Origin: Macrolepiota albuminosa
Taxonomy: Eukaryota; Basidiomycota; Agaricomycetes; Agaricales; Agaricaceae
Direction: 5' to 3'
DNA length: 64,000 nucleotides
Assembly (NCBI GenBank): GCA_027475525.1
Contig: JAMWFC010000122.1
Location: 1,178,001-1,242,000 of the forward strand
Below the pieces are notes generated by a model, which was given only the letters and a program-made list of their open reading frames with translations, was not told where the DNA came from and searched no databases. Shown piece by piece: positions 37,744 to 49,201 of the stretch (its first letter is position 1; each line of letters starts with the position of its first letter). The translations under genes and the position numbers were made by a program.

Positions 37744-40155
37744 ATGTCTTTTCGAATTCCAACTCCGCCTCCAGTACCGTCCCGCGAGGCTCAAGACGCT
37801 GCCTCCGCCTACATCGCTAAGGCAAACAATTTTATCAAGCGCATTGAGGGTGTGGGCGCGGAGGCGCCTACAAACTTGGTTGTTGCCGTTATGCAATTAC
37901 TGGAGCATTGGTATGAGATGCGGGTCCTTGGCGTTGGGTGGGATCGCGAGATTGAGGTGCGGGAGTGGTGCCGGGCCCGCTATGTGGATAACCGTGGCGC
38001 GGAGTGGTTAGCGCCATTTTCTCGTTTTGTAAGTGCTTTCAAGTCCTTGCCGTGTCGCCAACTGATTGGGTCCCTAGGCGCCTCCTCCCGTCCCTACCAT
38101 CGAGGACGAGTTGGAGGATATCTTGTCGGGTGCCTTGCCGATGACGGTAAGCGCGCCTGCACCTGAGTAAGTATCTCTAACCCATTCTTTTGACTTAGCT
38201 TTGGTCTGACTTGTCACCCCATAGTAAGCAGGAGGTGCTGGCGCCCCTAGCGCGCATGCAGGTCGAGGAGGAGATCGCGGCAAGGCAGGAGGAGGCTTCT
38301 CAAGACGCCCGCGAGATCACCAGGGCGCTAGAGGAGCGAGAGCGGGTTGCCGCGTTGGCCGCAGAGATGGAGGAGGTTGCCGCAGGGAGGGTGCCTGCCG
38401 CCGAGAGGCAGGCGGTAGCAGAGGGATCCGGCAAGGGTGGTCGCGCCGGCAGTGCACAGAGCCCAGCACTGCCGGCTAGCAGGAAGGGCTCCCCACTAAA
38501 GCCGGGAAAGGCTTTGAAGAAGGTGAGTTTTGGCCTATTCTTGCCGCTGCTGTGCCGCGCTAACCACTGTTTCCAAGTCTCGCAAGGAAAAAGCTCCCCA
38601 GTACACGGTAAGCGGTCTTTTGGAAGTCTGATTATTTTTATTTACCGTGATTTGTCTAGGCGTCCACGCAGTCTAGCTTTGACGACACAGAGCTGAAGGG
38701 ACTGCTCTTGCCGCGTCGCGAGGAGGCCGTCCTTGACGAGGGGCAGGAGGCCGGGGTCGTTATGGAGGAGATGAAGGGGAAGAAAACCGTTTCCTTGGCG
38801 ACCCGGCAGGCATTTAAGGAGGCTTGGGGGGCGGTAAGCGACTTGTCTCTCGCCTTCATTCTTTTATTGACTTTTTGTGCTAGTGTGACAAGTGCTGGGC
38901 AGATAACGACCCAGAAGGCTGTTGGTTCCCGACTGGGGCCCAGCCATGTTATCATTGTGGCGCTCTAAAACGCGCTTGCACCATCGACGGGGCGAAAAGT
39001 CGCAAGCGTGGCGGCGCGCCAGACGCCCTGGTCGAAAAGACTTTTTCGCGTGCGGTTCTGGTGAGGAGGGCCAGGGAGTTCATGGAGGGGCAAAAAAGGA
39101 AGGTCGCTGCCGGTGGTATGGCAGTTATTGGACGTGCCTCCTTGGCGTTGCCGACACACCAAGGAGATGGGACGGAAACAGTCGGCAATCGAGGCGCTGG
39201 TGACCGCCAAGGGACTTCGGTCCCAGAGAAAAGGCCAGCCCCTTCCCCAAGCAAGGGGAAGGGCAAGGCCAAGCGACCTCGGGTGGTTTCTTCGCCTTCC
39301 CCCTCGCCAGCCCCTCGCGACACCGAGATGGAAGACTTGGAGAAGTCGTTAGCGGCGAGTCGCCTGCCCCCTCAAGATCCCGAGGCAGGCCCAAGTGGCC
39401 TCTTATCGCCTATCCACTTGGCGGCGAGGTCCCTTGGCGAGGAGGAGGAGGTGGGAGAGCGGGAGGAAGTTGGCGACTTGGCGCCACAAGAGGAGCGGGA
39501 AGAGGCCCCCGCAGACGTGGAGATGGAGGACAAGGAGAAGGCAGAGGGAGCCGTAGCAGGAGGAGATGAGGATGTCGAGGGTGAAGAAGAGACCCTGGCG
39601 ACGCAACAGGAAGGCGACGAGGTGGTGGCAGGCGAAGGGCCGGGAGCGGCAGAAGTTGCTCGAGAGGAGCCAGCCTGGCGCTGGCTACCGCCTTACGGCA
39701 ACGTCGCCCCTTGGGAGGTCTCAGACCCCGAGGACGTTGCCGGACTGGAACCGCGGCGCCCTGTGGTCGCCAGGGTCAATCCAGCCTGGACTCCCCAGCC
39801 GCAACCGACGGTCACTGGCGACGCCTTCAACTGGCTGGGGCAAGACCTCGTTTATCCAGTGGTGGCCCTCAACCCGCAGGAGATGCTGGAGAGGTTTGCC
39901 AGGAGGGCGGCAACGATGGAGGCGGCAATGGAGCGAGAACGGGAGCGAGTCCGGGGGCAGCTTATGGCGCTTCGCCTTCGCTACTCTAACTTGGGTCGCA
40001 GTCTTCACGTTCTTCGCGATTACCAAGGCGATTGCCAAGCCACCATGGATTGGCAAACCGCCAACGACATCCAACCTGGCGACCTCCTACCACTTCGCGA
40101 CTCTTCCTTACCAGGGTCGGACAACTCCTTGCCGATGGACGACGACAGCGATTAA
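37744..40155 (+). CDS. Antisense accessory gene of element A: Cys-cluster, coiled-coil acidic protein
   Basis: On the strand opposite gag-pol, tail to tail with pol. Six exons: 37744-38028, 38078-38166, 38225-38522, 38587-38607, 38660-38833 and 38884-40155. All introns are GT-AG of about 50-65 bases; the exons total 2139 bases, exactly 713 codons (712 residues). An N-terminal helical part starts MSFRIPTPPPVPSREAQDAA. A long charged coiled coil follows (ARMQVEEEIAARQEEASQDA). The sixth exon opens with a cysteine cluster: CDKCWADNDPEGC, then CYHCGALKRAC. Next come a basic KGKGKAKRPR, a strongly acidic Glu-rich region, WRWLPPYG and a C-terminal coiled coil ending LPMDDDSD. It is conserved in element B. 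Function unknown; a zinc-binding nuclear or Gag-like factor is a guess. Confidence 0.82.
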
Positions 40156-40207
40156 GCGGACCTTAGCGTAGATAGGCCGCTTGTTAATACTTTTTGTTAG
40201 CACCCGT

Positions 40208-41590
40208 TGATAACGCCAACTGTGGTTGGGTGCGCTGGACGTATACGCAGTACAACGCCGTCTCCAGCGCTTGGCGTACGTAGTTGTGAGGAGTCCTGAC
40301 AGGGTCCCGGTGTGCTTGAGTGGACAGTACAACGCCGTCTCCAGCGCTTGGCGTACGTAGTTGTGAGGAGTCCTGACAGGGTCCCGGTGTGCTTGAGTGG
40401 AGGTAGTAAAACAATGCGCTAGATTGTAGCGCTTCGGGGGCTACCTGGCAGACGGTTAGTGTCGTGGTTTAGGCAAAGATATTGGAGAAAAGATGAGTAG
40501 CGCAGCGTATTGTGCCTGTAAGTGGCACCGTAAACGATGAAGACGAGATAGACGGAGCTAGCGCCCGACTTAGTGACAAAGTCGGAGGAGGCTAGCGCGA
40601 GTTGAACGCTAAGTGTAACTGTGTGTTCGAGGGGTTACGATTCGTTGTTATATACATGAAAAGTAGCTATTTTATATACAGTGCGCTACCGTGTTTGCCA
40701 AGATACAAGTCCATCTGCGGCGCTACCTCCTAGCGCCTCTCCTCATGGTTTACTCTAACGGCGACCTTGTGCACATGGCTGACGGCGACCAACGGCGTTA
40801 TGACCCACGGCGACCTGCGGTGACTCTATATTGACTTAGAGTTGTACGAGTCTGTTCACTTTTCTATAACTCCGATTGGCCAGGCCGTTCCGGGGTATGG
40901 TCGGAAAATCCTCGACAGACGCCGTGAGCGCTAATGTCAGCGCTACTCATTGTATTAGTTCCTGTCCGGTCCAGATGTCGGATTTAAGTATATCCAGTGC
41001 CGCCGTCATTGATCCCTTTAGACTTCTGATTGAAGTGCCTCGTCCAATGGCGGCGCCTGCTGCTGGCTCCTTCTGGAAGTGATCGGGGTTTAGTTATAGT
41101 CCTCTCCCGCCGTTGTGTTAGCGCTATACGTTATGAGCCTCCTTCGTCCTTGGGCTAGGTGAAAGGAGTGCGCTGTAGGCCTGGTAGCTAGGGGTTAGGA
41201 TAAGTTTCCACATCCTGTAGTAATTTGCCAGAGCTAGAGCTGCTCTATATTCCCAACTGGTCGCTAGAGTCCTGAATACGTCAAGTGTCGGTTGGCCTAT
41301 AATGTCCCTTGATGCGCTCAGTCCGAGTAGAAGCCTATCACCGTATATATCTTTTGCCATTCCCTTGCCGAGCAGAAGGATAAGTCCCTTAGTCTGAGTT
41401 AGCGCAACAGCAGAGAGCCAATAAAGTGAAGTAAAGAGAGAGCAAGCGGCAAGCATTCTAAGATAAGTTTTTAGCGATAGGAGTAGGATGAGAGGGACTT
41501 AGACAAATTTTGAGAAAAAGGGAAACGCTCAGTAAGTCATCATAGCGAAAAACCCTTGGCGAGAGTTGCGCAATGCGCTAAGCGCTGGCG
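40208..41590. mobile_element. About 1.4-kb insertion between antisense gene and pol of element A
   Basis: Absent from element B, where the two genes are about 35 bases apart. It starts near TGATAACGCC, like the LTR ends of this family, and part of it matches the decayed sequence at 24115-24245. The right border is near 41590. No coding frame is recognised. Probably another solo LTR of a related family. Confidence 0.5.
40248..40401. repeat. Exact 77-bp tandem duplication (4 of 9), probable artefact
   Basis: Copies 40248-40324 and 40325-40401. Confidence 0.92.
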
Positions 41591-41715
41591 ACGCGCTAGC
41601 GCTGCGACTTGACTAAGTAAGGAAATGTCTGTTGGATATGGTACAGTAAGTATCGGCAAGAAAGATAAGTAAGGTAAGTAATAGAAAGAAAGGGCTTATC
41701 AATTTATAGTCTTTT

Positions 41716-44700
41716 CTAATCGTTTTCTTCTTCTTCTACTAGAGTCGGCAAGTCATCATCGTCCAATAATTCTGTTTCTTCAAGTTCTCTTAACTTGGCA
41801 GTGTCGATATCTAGCGCTTCCAGCGGCAAGTCAATGTGTTCTCTGGCGAGATATGGCAATAGGTGAAAGGCGGCAACAGGTCGATGTAGTACTGAACCAT
41901 CTAATTCACAGAGCACGTAAGCGCCTCCACGGTTACAAGAGATAACTACCAAAGGTCCTAGATAGCGCGGGCGCATTTTCTTGTTGTAGGAGGTCTCGAT
42001 TTTGGAGTTGCGCATAAGTACTAGCGCTCCTCTCGGGAAGTTGTAGTCCTTGATAGTAGCGCCATGCTCGGTTTCGAATCGTAGGGCTGCTTGGCGACGG
42101 GCGCTAAAGACTACTTCATGAAGTCGCTCCAAATCTTCTTTCCGTCGTTGGAGGTCAATTGCTTGTCTGGCGATCAGGTCGGTAGTCGCTAAGATACTAT
42201 TAGGGGCCGGCTGGAGGTAGGTCGCTTCTATAATGTCGGCAGGGAGTAAAGGATGGGTGCCAGTAGCTGCGTAATAGGGAGAACAACCCATGCGCTTACG
42301 GATGGTAACTCTTTCCGACCAGAATATTGAATATGTCGCCTCACTCCAACGCGACTCGTCGCCATCGACTGCCTTGAAGAGCGCTTGCCAAACGTCAAAG
42401 TGCGGTCTCTCTACCAGGCCATTGGCGCGTTTGTTGTAGCCCGATATGCGGATGTGATGGATATTGTACTTCTTGGCGAGATAGGTTAGCGCTTTGATAA
42501 TTGGCGCACCGTTATCTGTAACAATTTCTCTTAGCGCGCCCCAACGGCAGATGACGTCTTCAAACAGCCACTTGGCGACCGCTTCGGTATTTTCTCTCTG
42601 AAGCATTCGAAATTCAGGCCAATGGATTAGCGAGCAACGACCTTGAATGATATACTTGTAGCGACCAGACTTTGGCATATGCATGGTGTCGACGTAGATT
42701 TTGCTGAAAAGGGGAGCTGGCGTTGCAACGGTTGGCGGTATGAGCACTTGGCGCGTTTGTTGAATTTGGCAGAGGTGGCAAGTCCTGATGTACCAGGCGA
42801 TGTCGGCGCTAGCGTGTGGCCACCAGAATCGTTCTAACAGAGAAGCTCAGGTAGCGTACAAACCTCTATGCCCTAGCTCATCATGCATGGCGCGAAGGAC
42901 CCGTAAGCGACTTTCTGGCTTGATAATCAGTTTGTGAGCGCCATCGCGATTCCGTCGCCAAAGTCGGTTGTCGGTAAAGAAGAACCGGGTAGCGTATCGG
43001 ATGAAAGTCGCGAACTGTTCGTCGGTAAGGCCTGCGGGTCGCTTAAGGTCTTGTACCCATTGTTCAACTATTAACAGACGACTGTCTTCTGCCTTGGCCT
43101 TGGCGGATCGGGGAACGGCATCGTAGGTCAGGTTTTTGCTGTCTTCTCTTAGCGGGTGAGGTTCTTGTACAATTTTTACTGGGGGTGCGTCGTGACCAAA
43201 AATGCTTGCCGTGTAGAATGTGAGGGGTGCGCTAAAGGTCTCGGGACGGTAAGGGACAATGGGATGTAGAAGAATACTAGTAGGCTGTTGCTGTCGTAGG
43301 AGGTGTATTGGCTGTTGTATTAGGTGCACAAATCCGTGTAAGCGCTCGATCCAGTCCTCGAAATTGCTATCCGCCTGTGGGTCCACTACTGGGTCGCCAG
43401 GCTGCCGTGGTCGCCTAGAGAGTCCATCGGGTCCGTGGAAAGAGCTCTTGACATGAACCAGCTCAAAGTGAAACATGAGGATAGCGACTACCCACCGGTT
43501 CATACTAGCGGATGGCTGGATGTCGGGATTCTGCAGCATGCCTTTGATGTACCTAGCGTCGACTTCAACAATAAGGTTCCGTACGCCAATCAAATACATC
43601 TTTAGCGCTCGGAAAGCCTTGAAGAGTCCATAGAGCTCTAGCTTAGGCTGACTGTAGCGAGACTCTCTGTCGTTTAGCGTGATAGACCCAAAGCGGTTGT
43701 AGCGTCGCTGTTTCCTGTTGTCGCTAAGGCACTGGCACAAGAAGTAGCCAACGGCAATGTACGAGGTATCCACCGCCAAGATAACTGGGTCGGCAGAGGT
43801 ATAATCGATGGGAACTAGGGGCTTGGCGTCCTGCAGAGCTTTTACTAAGTCTCGCTGCGCAGTGACCTGGTCTGGCCCAAATTCAAAGGGCTCGTTAGCG
43901 TGGGTGAGTCGGTTAAGGGCATGTGCGCGATGGGCAAAGTTCTTGACGAATATCCTGAGAACGCCAACGGTACCGAGAAATGCGCGAACTTCAGATAAGT
44001 CGCGGCAAGGCCCCCAGCGCTCCAAGAGTGCTAGGCGAGATTTGTCGGGAACGCGACCATCGGGAGTGCATATGTGACCAAGTATTTTGAACCTTGGTGC
44101 GCAAAGGAGGAGTTTGTGACCGCTAAAAGTCCCACCGCTATACTTCATACGCTGGAGCACTCGGTTGAGCAACTGGAAAAAGTCCCATAGCGCTAAGCGA
44201 ATGTTGGAGTTGTCGGGATGGGTCGCCGGTAAGCCGTTCACGAGTCGCCAGTCTTTGGGGCCTTTGACGCCAACGTCGTCGATGAAGCTAAGGACGTTAT
44301 GCGGTATCTCGGGTTGGAGGATGAAAGTGATGTCGTCGTGGAATATAGGGACTGAGTTTGTCCAGCCCATTGGCAAGGTGACTAGGCGCAGTGTGCCAAA
44401 CGGAGTTTGAAACGTAGTGAGGTCGTGGGAAGAAGGGTGAATCAAGCGCTCATCATAGCCAACGTAAAGGTCAAGGGTGGCGCCACAAATGCGCCCGGCA
44501 AAGGACTTGGCAACGTGGTCAGGGAAAGGCGGCACGCCAGAGTGTCGTATTGTAACTCTATTTAGCGGCTCGAGACTGTGAACTATGCGTAGATTGCCGT
44601 TCTTTTTGAGGACGCAGAACCAGCGGGAGCGGTAAGAACTATTGGAGGGTTCGTAGACGCCAGCCTTAATCTTGGTCCTAATAATCTGGCAGACCTCAGC

Positions 44701-45465
44701 TTCGATCCCAGGCGGTAACGGTCGGTTGTGCTCAGTCCACGGCACGTGCAGAATGGTCGGGATGACGACAGGTGGGAAGAAATCTGTACGTAGACTGCCG
44801 CGTTCTGAGTCTTCCCAGGCGAAGGCTTTATCCTGCTTAGCGACGAGATCGGTAAGGACGTTTAACTCATCTTTAGTCAAAAATCCTGTGTCGTGGTCCT
44901 TGGCGAACTGCTGTTGGCGCTCTGCGGTAAAACGTCCCGTGGGCTGAAAGGGTGGCGGATTCGGTGACAAAGTAGGTAGGTCGGCAAGAGGGTCGCCAAT
45001 GATCTGGCGCTCGATCCTAAACGTCTCGGGAGAGTGCGTAGCGATTGGTTTTGTTTTAAGCGCAACTGGCTTATATTTCTTTTTGACTTGTACCCCTTTC
45101 CTTTTGGGAGCGTTAGCCTGGTTATATACAGAGGTGGAAAGAGGAACTGTAGCCTGAGGAGCGGCAAGTCCAAGAACGACAGGAGACAATGCTCCGGGAA
45201 GAGTGGTGAGATAGGTATCGGTAGACGCAAAATTTTGAAATGGTTCGGAAGCGGTAAGGTATAAGTACGCTAGAGCAGAGTCGGTAATATCTGGGTTTTC
45301 CTGGTAAAGCTCAGCGTTGGTAGCGGTAGAGGAAAGTAAAACTTCATCGTCCAAACAAGTGGTAGATATTATATTTACAAGACCAGTATGGTGGTCATAT
45401 TCCAGCGTTAGCGCCACATCTCCGTGATCGTCGCCAATCACCTCCTCGATGGTCTGTGAAAACAC
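41716..45465 (-). pseudogene. Element A Pol: RT-RNase H-integrase (nearly intact)
   Basis: Starts MFSQTIEEVIGDDHGD at 45465. RT: RWFCVLKKNGNLRIVHSLEP, LPMGWTNSVPIFHDD, and the active-site box LSFIDDVGVKGP (FIDD in place of YxDD). RNase H: VDTSYIAVGYFLCQ, YSQPKLELYGLFKA, VEVDARYIKG. Integrase: zinc part WYIRTCHLCQ, then YVDTMHM, EIVTDNGAPI and GLVERPH. No chromodomain; the end is acidic (LVEEEEND). One TGA at about 42847 splits RT-RNase H from integrase, probably CGA to TGA. It enters from the protease frame by an overlapping -1 frame. Confidence 0.88.
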
Positions 45466-46180
45466 CGGTGTGGAGGCTCGTTAGCGTGCTGGTCGGTAAA
45501 CTCCGGGGGCTTAGCACGGGCGCCTTTTCGTTGTCCCCTAGGGAACGTCGGCACCGTTCGTCGGATTCCAGAATTAGGGTCGCTAATCGTCAAAGTCGTC
45601 TCGTCGTCAGTAACGGTCTTGACGACTGATCGCGCCAAGACGTCGAAGGGTCTGCCGAGTAGTAAATCATATGCGGGGGAGCGTAAAATGTGGATCTGTA
45701 AGTAGAAAGTGATGTCGCCAAGGGTGCAGGGCACGTTCTTGGCGAGGCCCAAGGATCTGTCAACTGTACCGTTAGCGCTCTGCATGTTTAGAATGACGGT
45801 AGGGTCATAAATGAGACCCAAATCGTTAGCGACGTCGGCTGCCATAGAGATAATTTGGGAGCCGCTATCCACTATAGCCTCTACCTCGTGCTTGTTGTCG
45901 ACGGTTAGCGCTACGGAACGGATAGCGTGCGATTCTTGAGCGACGGTAAGGATGGCGGGGTCTTCACCGTGGTCGACTGACCTAAGATAGGTCTCCACTG
46001 GGTCCACAGAGGTGGCGTTAGCGATAGTGTCGGCAGGAGTGTCATTATTGTCCAGAGAGTCGATGGTAACGGAAAAACCTGGTAGGGCGTCATCGAGGTC
46101 CCTGACCTCGGCAACGGTTGTCGCCAAGGGACGTCGAGGAGTAACAGCGGTCTTGACTTGGTTGCGGATGCCAGGAGCGA
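45438..46180 (-). CDS. Element A aspartic protease (C-terminal part of Gag-PR frame)
   Basis: Retropepsin-like domain with VEAIVDSGSQIISMAADV, a second strand NMQSANGTVDRS, and ILRSPAYDLLLGRPF near the C terminus (ILGxP/LLGRPF hallmark). Gag and protease share one frame in the family; here they are separated by the solo LTR at 46181-47255. The frame ends HRCFHRPSRR and overlaps the RT frame by 28 bases. Confidence 0.82.
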
Positions 46181-47255
46181 TGATGACGCCCAAATTGCGC
46201 TAAGGTGCACTATCACTAGTACAGCTACTTAGTCAATATAGCTTTGGACGCGCTAAGTATGGGAGAGAGTCCTGGACAGGTCCCAGAGAACGCACAGTAG
46301 GCAAGAGGTTGGTGGTAAGGAAAAGGGGTGATTGGCGCTTATTTAAGACCCAAAAATGCGGCAAGAGTATGCTAAAAATCACCAATGAAAGGTGCTAAGA
46401 GGCGCGGGAAAGAGTTGCCAAGGAAAGGCGCTAAGGAGCGCGGGAGAGAGTCGCCAAGGAAAGGCGCTAAGGAGCACGAGAGAGAGTCGCCAAGGAAAGG
46501 CGCTAAGGAGCGCGAGAGAGAGTCGCCAAGGAAAGGCGCTAAGAGACACTGTAAAGGGGTCACTAAGAGGCGCTAAGTGTTAGCACCTAAAAGAGATGAT
46601 AAAATGACGAGATTGCTTAGCAGATCTAAGCGCAAATGCCTTGCCGTAGTTGCAAGACACTAAGAGATTGCAGACAGAAAGGGTGAGAGAGAACTAAAGC
46701 AGAGTCCCCTTGCCGACACGGTCAACAAAAAGGTAGTCTGTTGCGTAGGGTGACCAAAATGTTGGGATACAATCCCTACTGCCAAATTGATTGAGTACTA
46801 CTAACAAAAAGTAAGTATTTATATGTAAGTAAATGCCCTGAATTAAACTATATGGTGAAAAAGGTCCACAATCATGCTGTCGTTCTGAGTCGGCAAGAAG
46901 CTAAGCGACGTCAGGTGCTAAGGTGAAACTCCAAGCTGCCTGTCATAAAATACTTCATCATTCCTGCTGCCACCGGCTAAGAGCATCATGGGTGCCAAGT
47001 GTCTGTGTCCGTGTACGGCCCTGAAGGGTGAGTGGCAAGGTGCGGCAAGGTGTCAAGAGGAGTGCTAAGAATAGATGGTGCCATAAAGAGTGGTCCTGGA
47101 GTAATTAGAGGCTCCAGCTGCGAGTTATTAACATAAAAATATGCAAAAATTAGCCCCTGGAGCGCTAAGACGTGCCGCTCCTGGTGGTCCCAGTGTGCCA
47201 ATGTGAGGTGCTTGTGTTGGCGCTATCCGTGGTCATCTATAATGGGAGCTCATCA
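46181..47255. repeat. Solo LTR of a related family inside element A gag-pol
   Basis: 1075 bases starting TGATGACGCC and ending GAGCTCATCA on plus, flanked by gcga at 46177-46180 and 47256-47259 (4-bp TSD). Removing it joins Gag CSIA to PGIRNQVK as in element B. It carries a 36-bp tandem array. Confidence 0.88.
46386..46570. repeat. 36-bp tandem array (about 5 copies)
   Basis: Unit GAAAGGCGCTAAGGAGCGCG + GGAGAGAGTCGCCAAG, with outer copies more diverged. It lies inside a solo LTR. The open frames on both strands are by-products of the 36-base period. Confidence 0.85.
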
Positions 47256-47259
47256 GCGA

Positions 47260-48989
47260 TACTACAAAGTTCTTCTACTGACAAGGTAACGGTGGTTTTC
47301 ATAATGCGGCTGAAGACGTGGTTTGATTTTTTCGATGTCGAAAATTGGCGCGGTAGGTCGGTAACCGCCTTCAGGACGCTTCTCGGGAGCGGCAAAATTT
47401 CGTTGTGCGGGTGCGTGATAGCGGTCGGGAATCCCTGAATAGGGATGGAGGGGCGGCAAAGGCGGTTCGGGAGCGGCAGCGGACGACGATGGTTCTGGTG
47501 TAGTGGCTGGCGGGGCGGCTGGAGCAGAAGTCGGTAGTTTGTTAGCGGCAGACATTGGCTTGTATCCTTTCAGAGGTTGCTTAGGCTGCTTAACTTCAAC
47601 ACCATCAAAGACCTGATTCTTAAGCGAATCCAGCTCCTGTTGTAGCTTGGCGATACGCTCTTCCCACGAGAAAGTGGGACGGTCGCCAACGCTGTCGAAG
47701 TGTAAGACCTCGTGGATCAGCTGCTGTTGCGCTGCCTGTTCAGGGTCGGGGTTGGCGTTGCCAGAAAGCGTGCCGGTAACGATTTGTCCTGGGTTGCGCC
47801 TGTGCCATTCATCAACTCGCTCCTGGAAGGACTTCTTGTCTGGGTAGTTGGGGATGGTGGCGCCAGAGGTAAGAACGATCTTGCCGTCGATAGCCCTTCT
47901 AATTCTTCCTTGCCGAATATAGTTTTCGAGGGTAGCGCAGCGTCCTCGAGTCATGGTGTGGCCAATTTCCCCACAAAAGTGGCAGGGGCCTGGCGCAGGT
48001 ACGTTAGCGGGTCGGTTAGAAGCGAGGTTGGTGGTAATCATCGTTTCGATACGAGTCATAGCGGAGGCGACGGCAGCAGTAACGGCAGCGTTGAGGTCCT
48101 CCTTCTTGACGAAGTCGGCAGCGGGAGGCGGGATGGGAAGGATACCGTTAGGGTGCTCAGGGGGTGGGCTCGTCCTAGCGCGTTGCAGTCCAACACCAGT
48201 GTCCGTCCCCTTGAGAACCCACTTACCGGCTTCAAAGACGTCGGCAACGTTGTATGGCTCGTCTGGGTGGTGGTCCTGATGGACTATTTCTAAGCGACGG
48301 GCGATGCGAGTCCAAAGTGAGGTCGGAATGCCTTGTTGGAATAGGCGACGTTCTTCGTTGATATAGAGCTTGCCGTTGTGCACCAACCACTTAGCAATCT
48401 TTTGGAATTCGCGGTAATACATGGAGAAGGCGCCAAGAGACGATGTGCCGTTGTCGAAAGATTCATGCACAAGCTTCTGCAGCTCGTTTACCGAGTAGCG
48501 GGTAGCTTCCTCAGCGCCAGGATACAACTGAATCACTGCCGTTTTCCAATCCTCGTATGAAGCGCCTCAGGCGGGAGCTGTCGGTGTGGCGGGAACGAGT
48601 GCTGCAAACTCGGAAAGACCTGTCCAAGTTTCTGCCGTGTCGTAGGACACGTACCTTGCCGCATATTCTTTCATCTGGGTGTGGTCGGTAACGTTACAGT
48701 CTCTGAATAAATACTCTAATTCCTTGAAATACTGGGAGAGCTCCCGTGGCTTGCACTCGTCCCATTTCGGTGCCGAGAAATGGTTACGTGGCGGCATGCG
48801 CTGAACTGGTTGCTCCATGGCGACTCTAGTGTTGAGTTCGGTTAGCGGTGGTGGGGAAGGGGTTCTGGATGTTGGCGACGGGGTAAGCGAAATTACTAGT
48901 TGCGAAAGAGGCGTTAATGGCGTAGTCGGGGTAACTGGCTGTGGTACGGCAAGCGGTGACGCTAAGAGGTCGTCCGCGCTAAAATCCAA
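47260..48989 (-). pseudogene. Element A Gag
   Basis: Starts upstream or at 48989 (MDFSADDLLASPL). Capsid-like part: HFSAPKWDECKPRELSQYF, ARYVSYDTAETWTGLS, KLYINEERRLFQQG. Zinc knuckle CHFCGEIGHTMTRGRC with C-x2-C-x4-H-x6-C spacing, two residues longer than the usual CCHC. Breaks: a TGA near 48567 (PTAPA stop, then GASYEDWK), and one extra A in a run near 47332 that throws the end out of frame relative to element B (IEKSNHV). Confidence 0.85.
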
Positions 48990-49180
48990 AGAGTGCGGGT
49001 AGAGGTCAGGGAATTCGTCTACAGTGGCGTTCTGTAGTTCCTGTGCTAGCGATAGACCCGGTAAGGCCCCAGGTGGTTGTGGAGTGGATGGGTGGGAAGG
49101 AGCAAAGTCTTCTGCCGACTGCTCTAGCAGACGGCGCCTACGCTGGAGACGGGTTTCTGGCGGAATTCTGCCCTAAAGTT

Positions 49181-49199
49181 CCCTCGCGGTGGGCTCCAA
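49181..49199 (-). promoter_or_regulatory. Primer-binding site of element A
   Basis: Reads TTGGAGCCCACCGCGAGGG on the minus strand, two to three bases inside the 5' LTR. It is conserved, with CpG losses, in B and C. It begins TGG like a tRNA 3'-end PBS; the tRNA was not identified. Confidence 0.6.
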
Positions 49200-49201
49200 T
49201 T

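Noticed and set aside
46372..46583. Small repetitive proteins (LAPFLGDS or KGAKERERES repeats)
   Set aside because: Frames open only because of the 36-bp array inside a solo LTR; no start context or homologue in element B.
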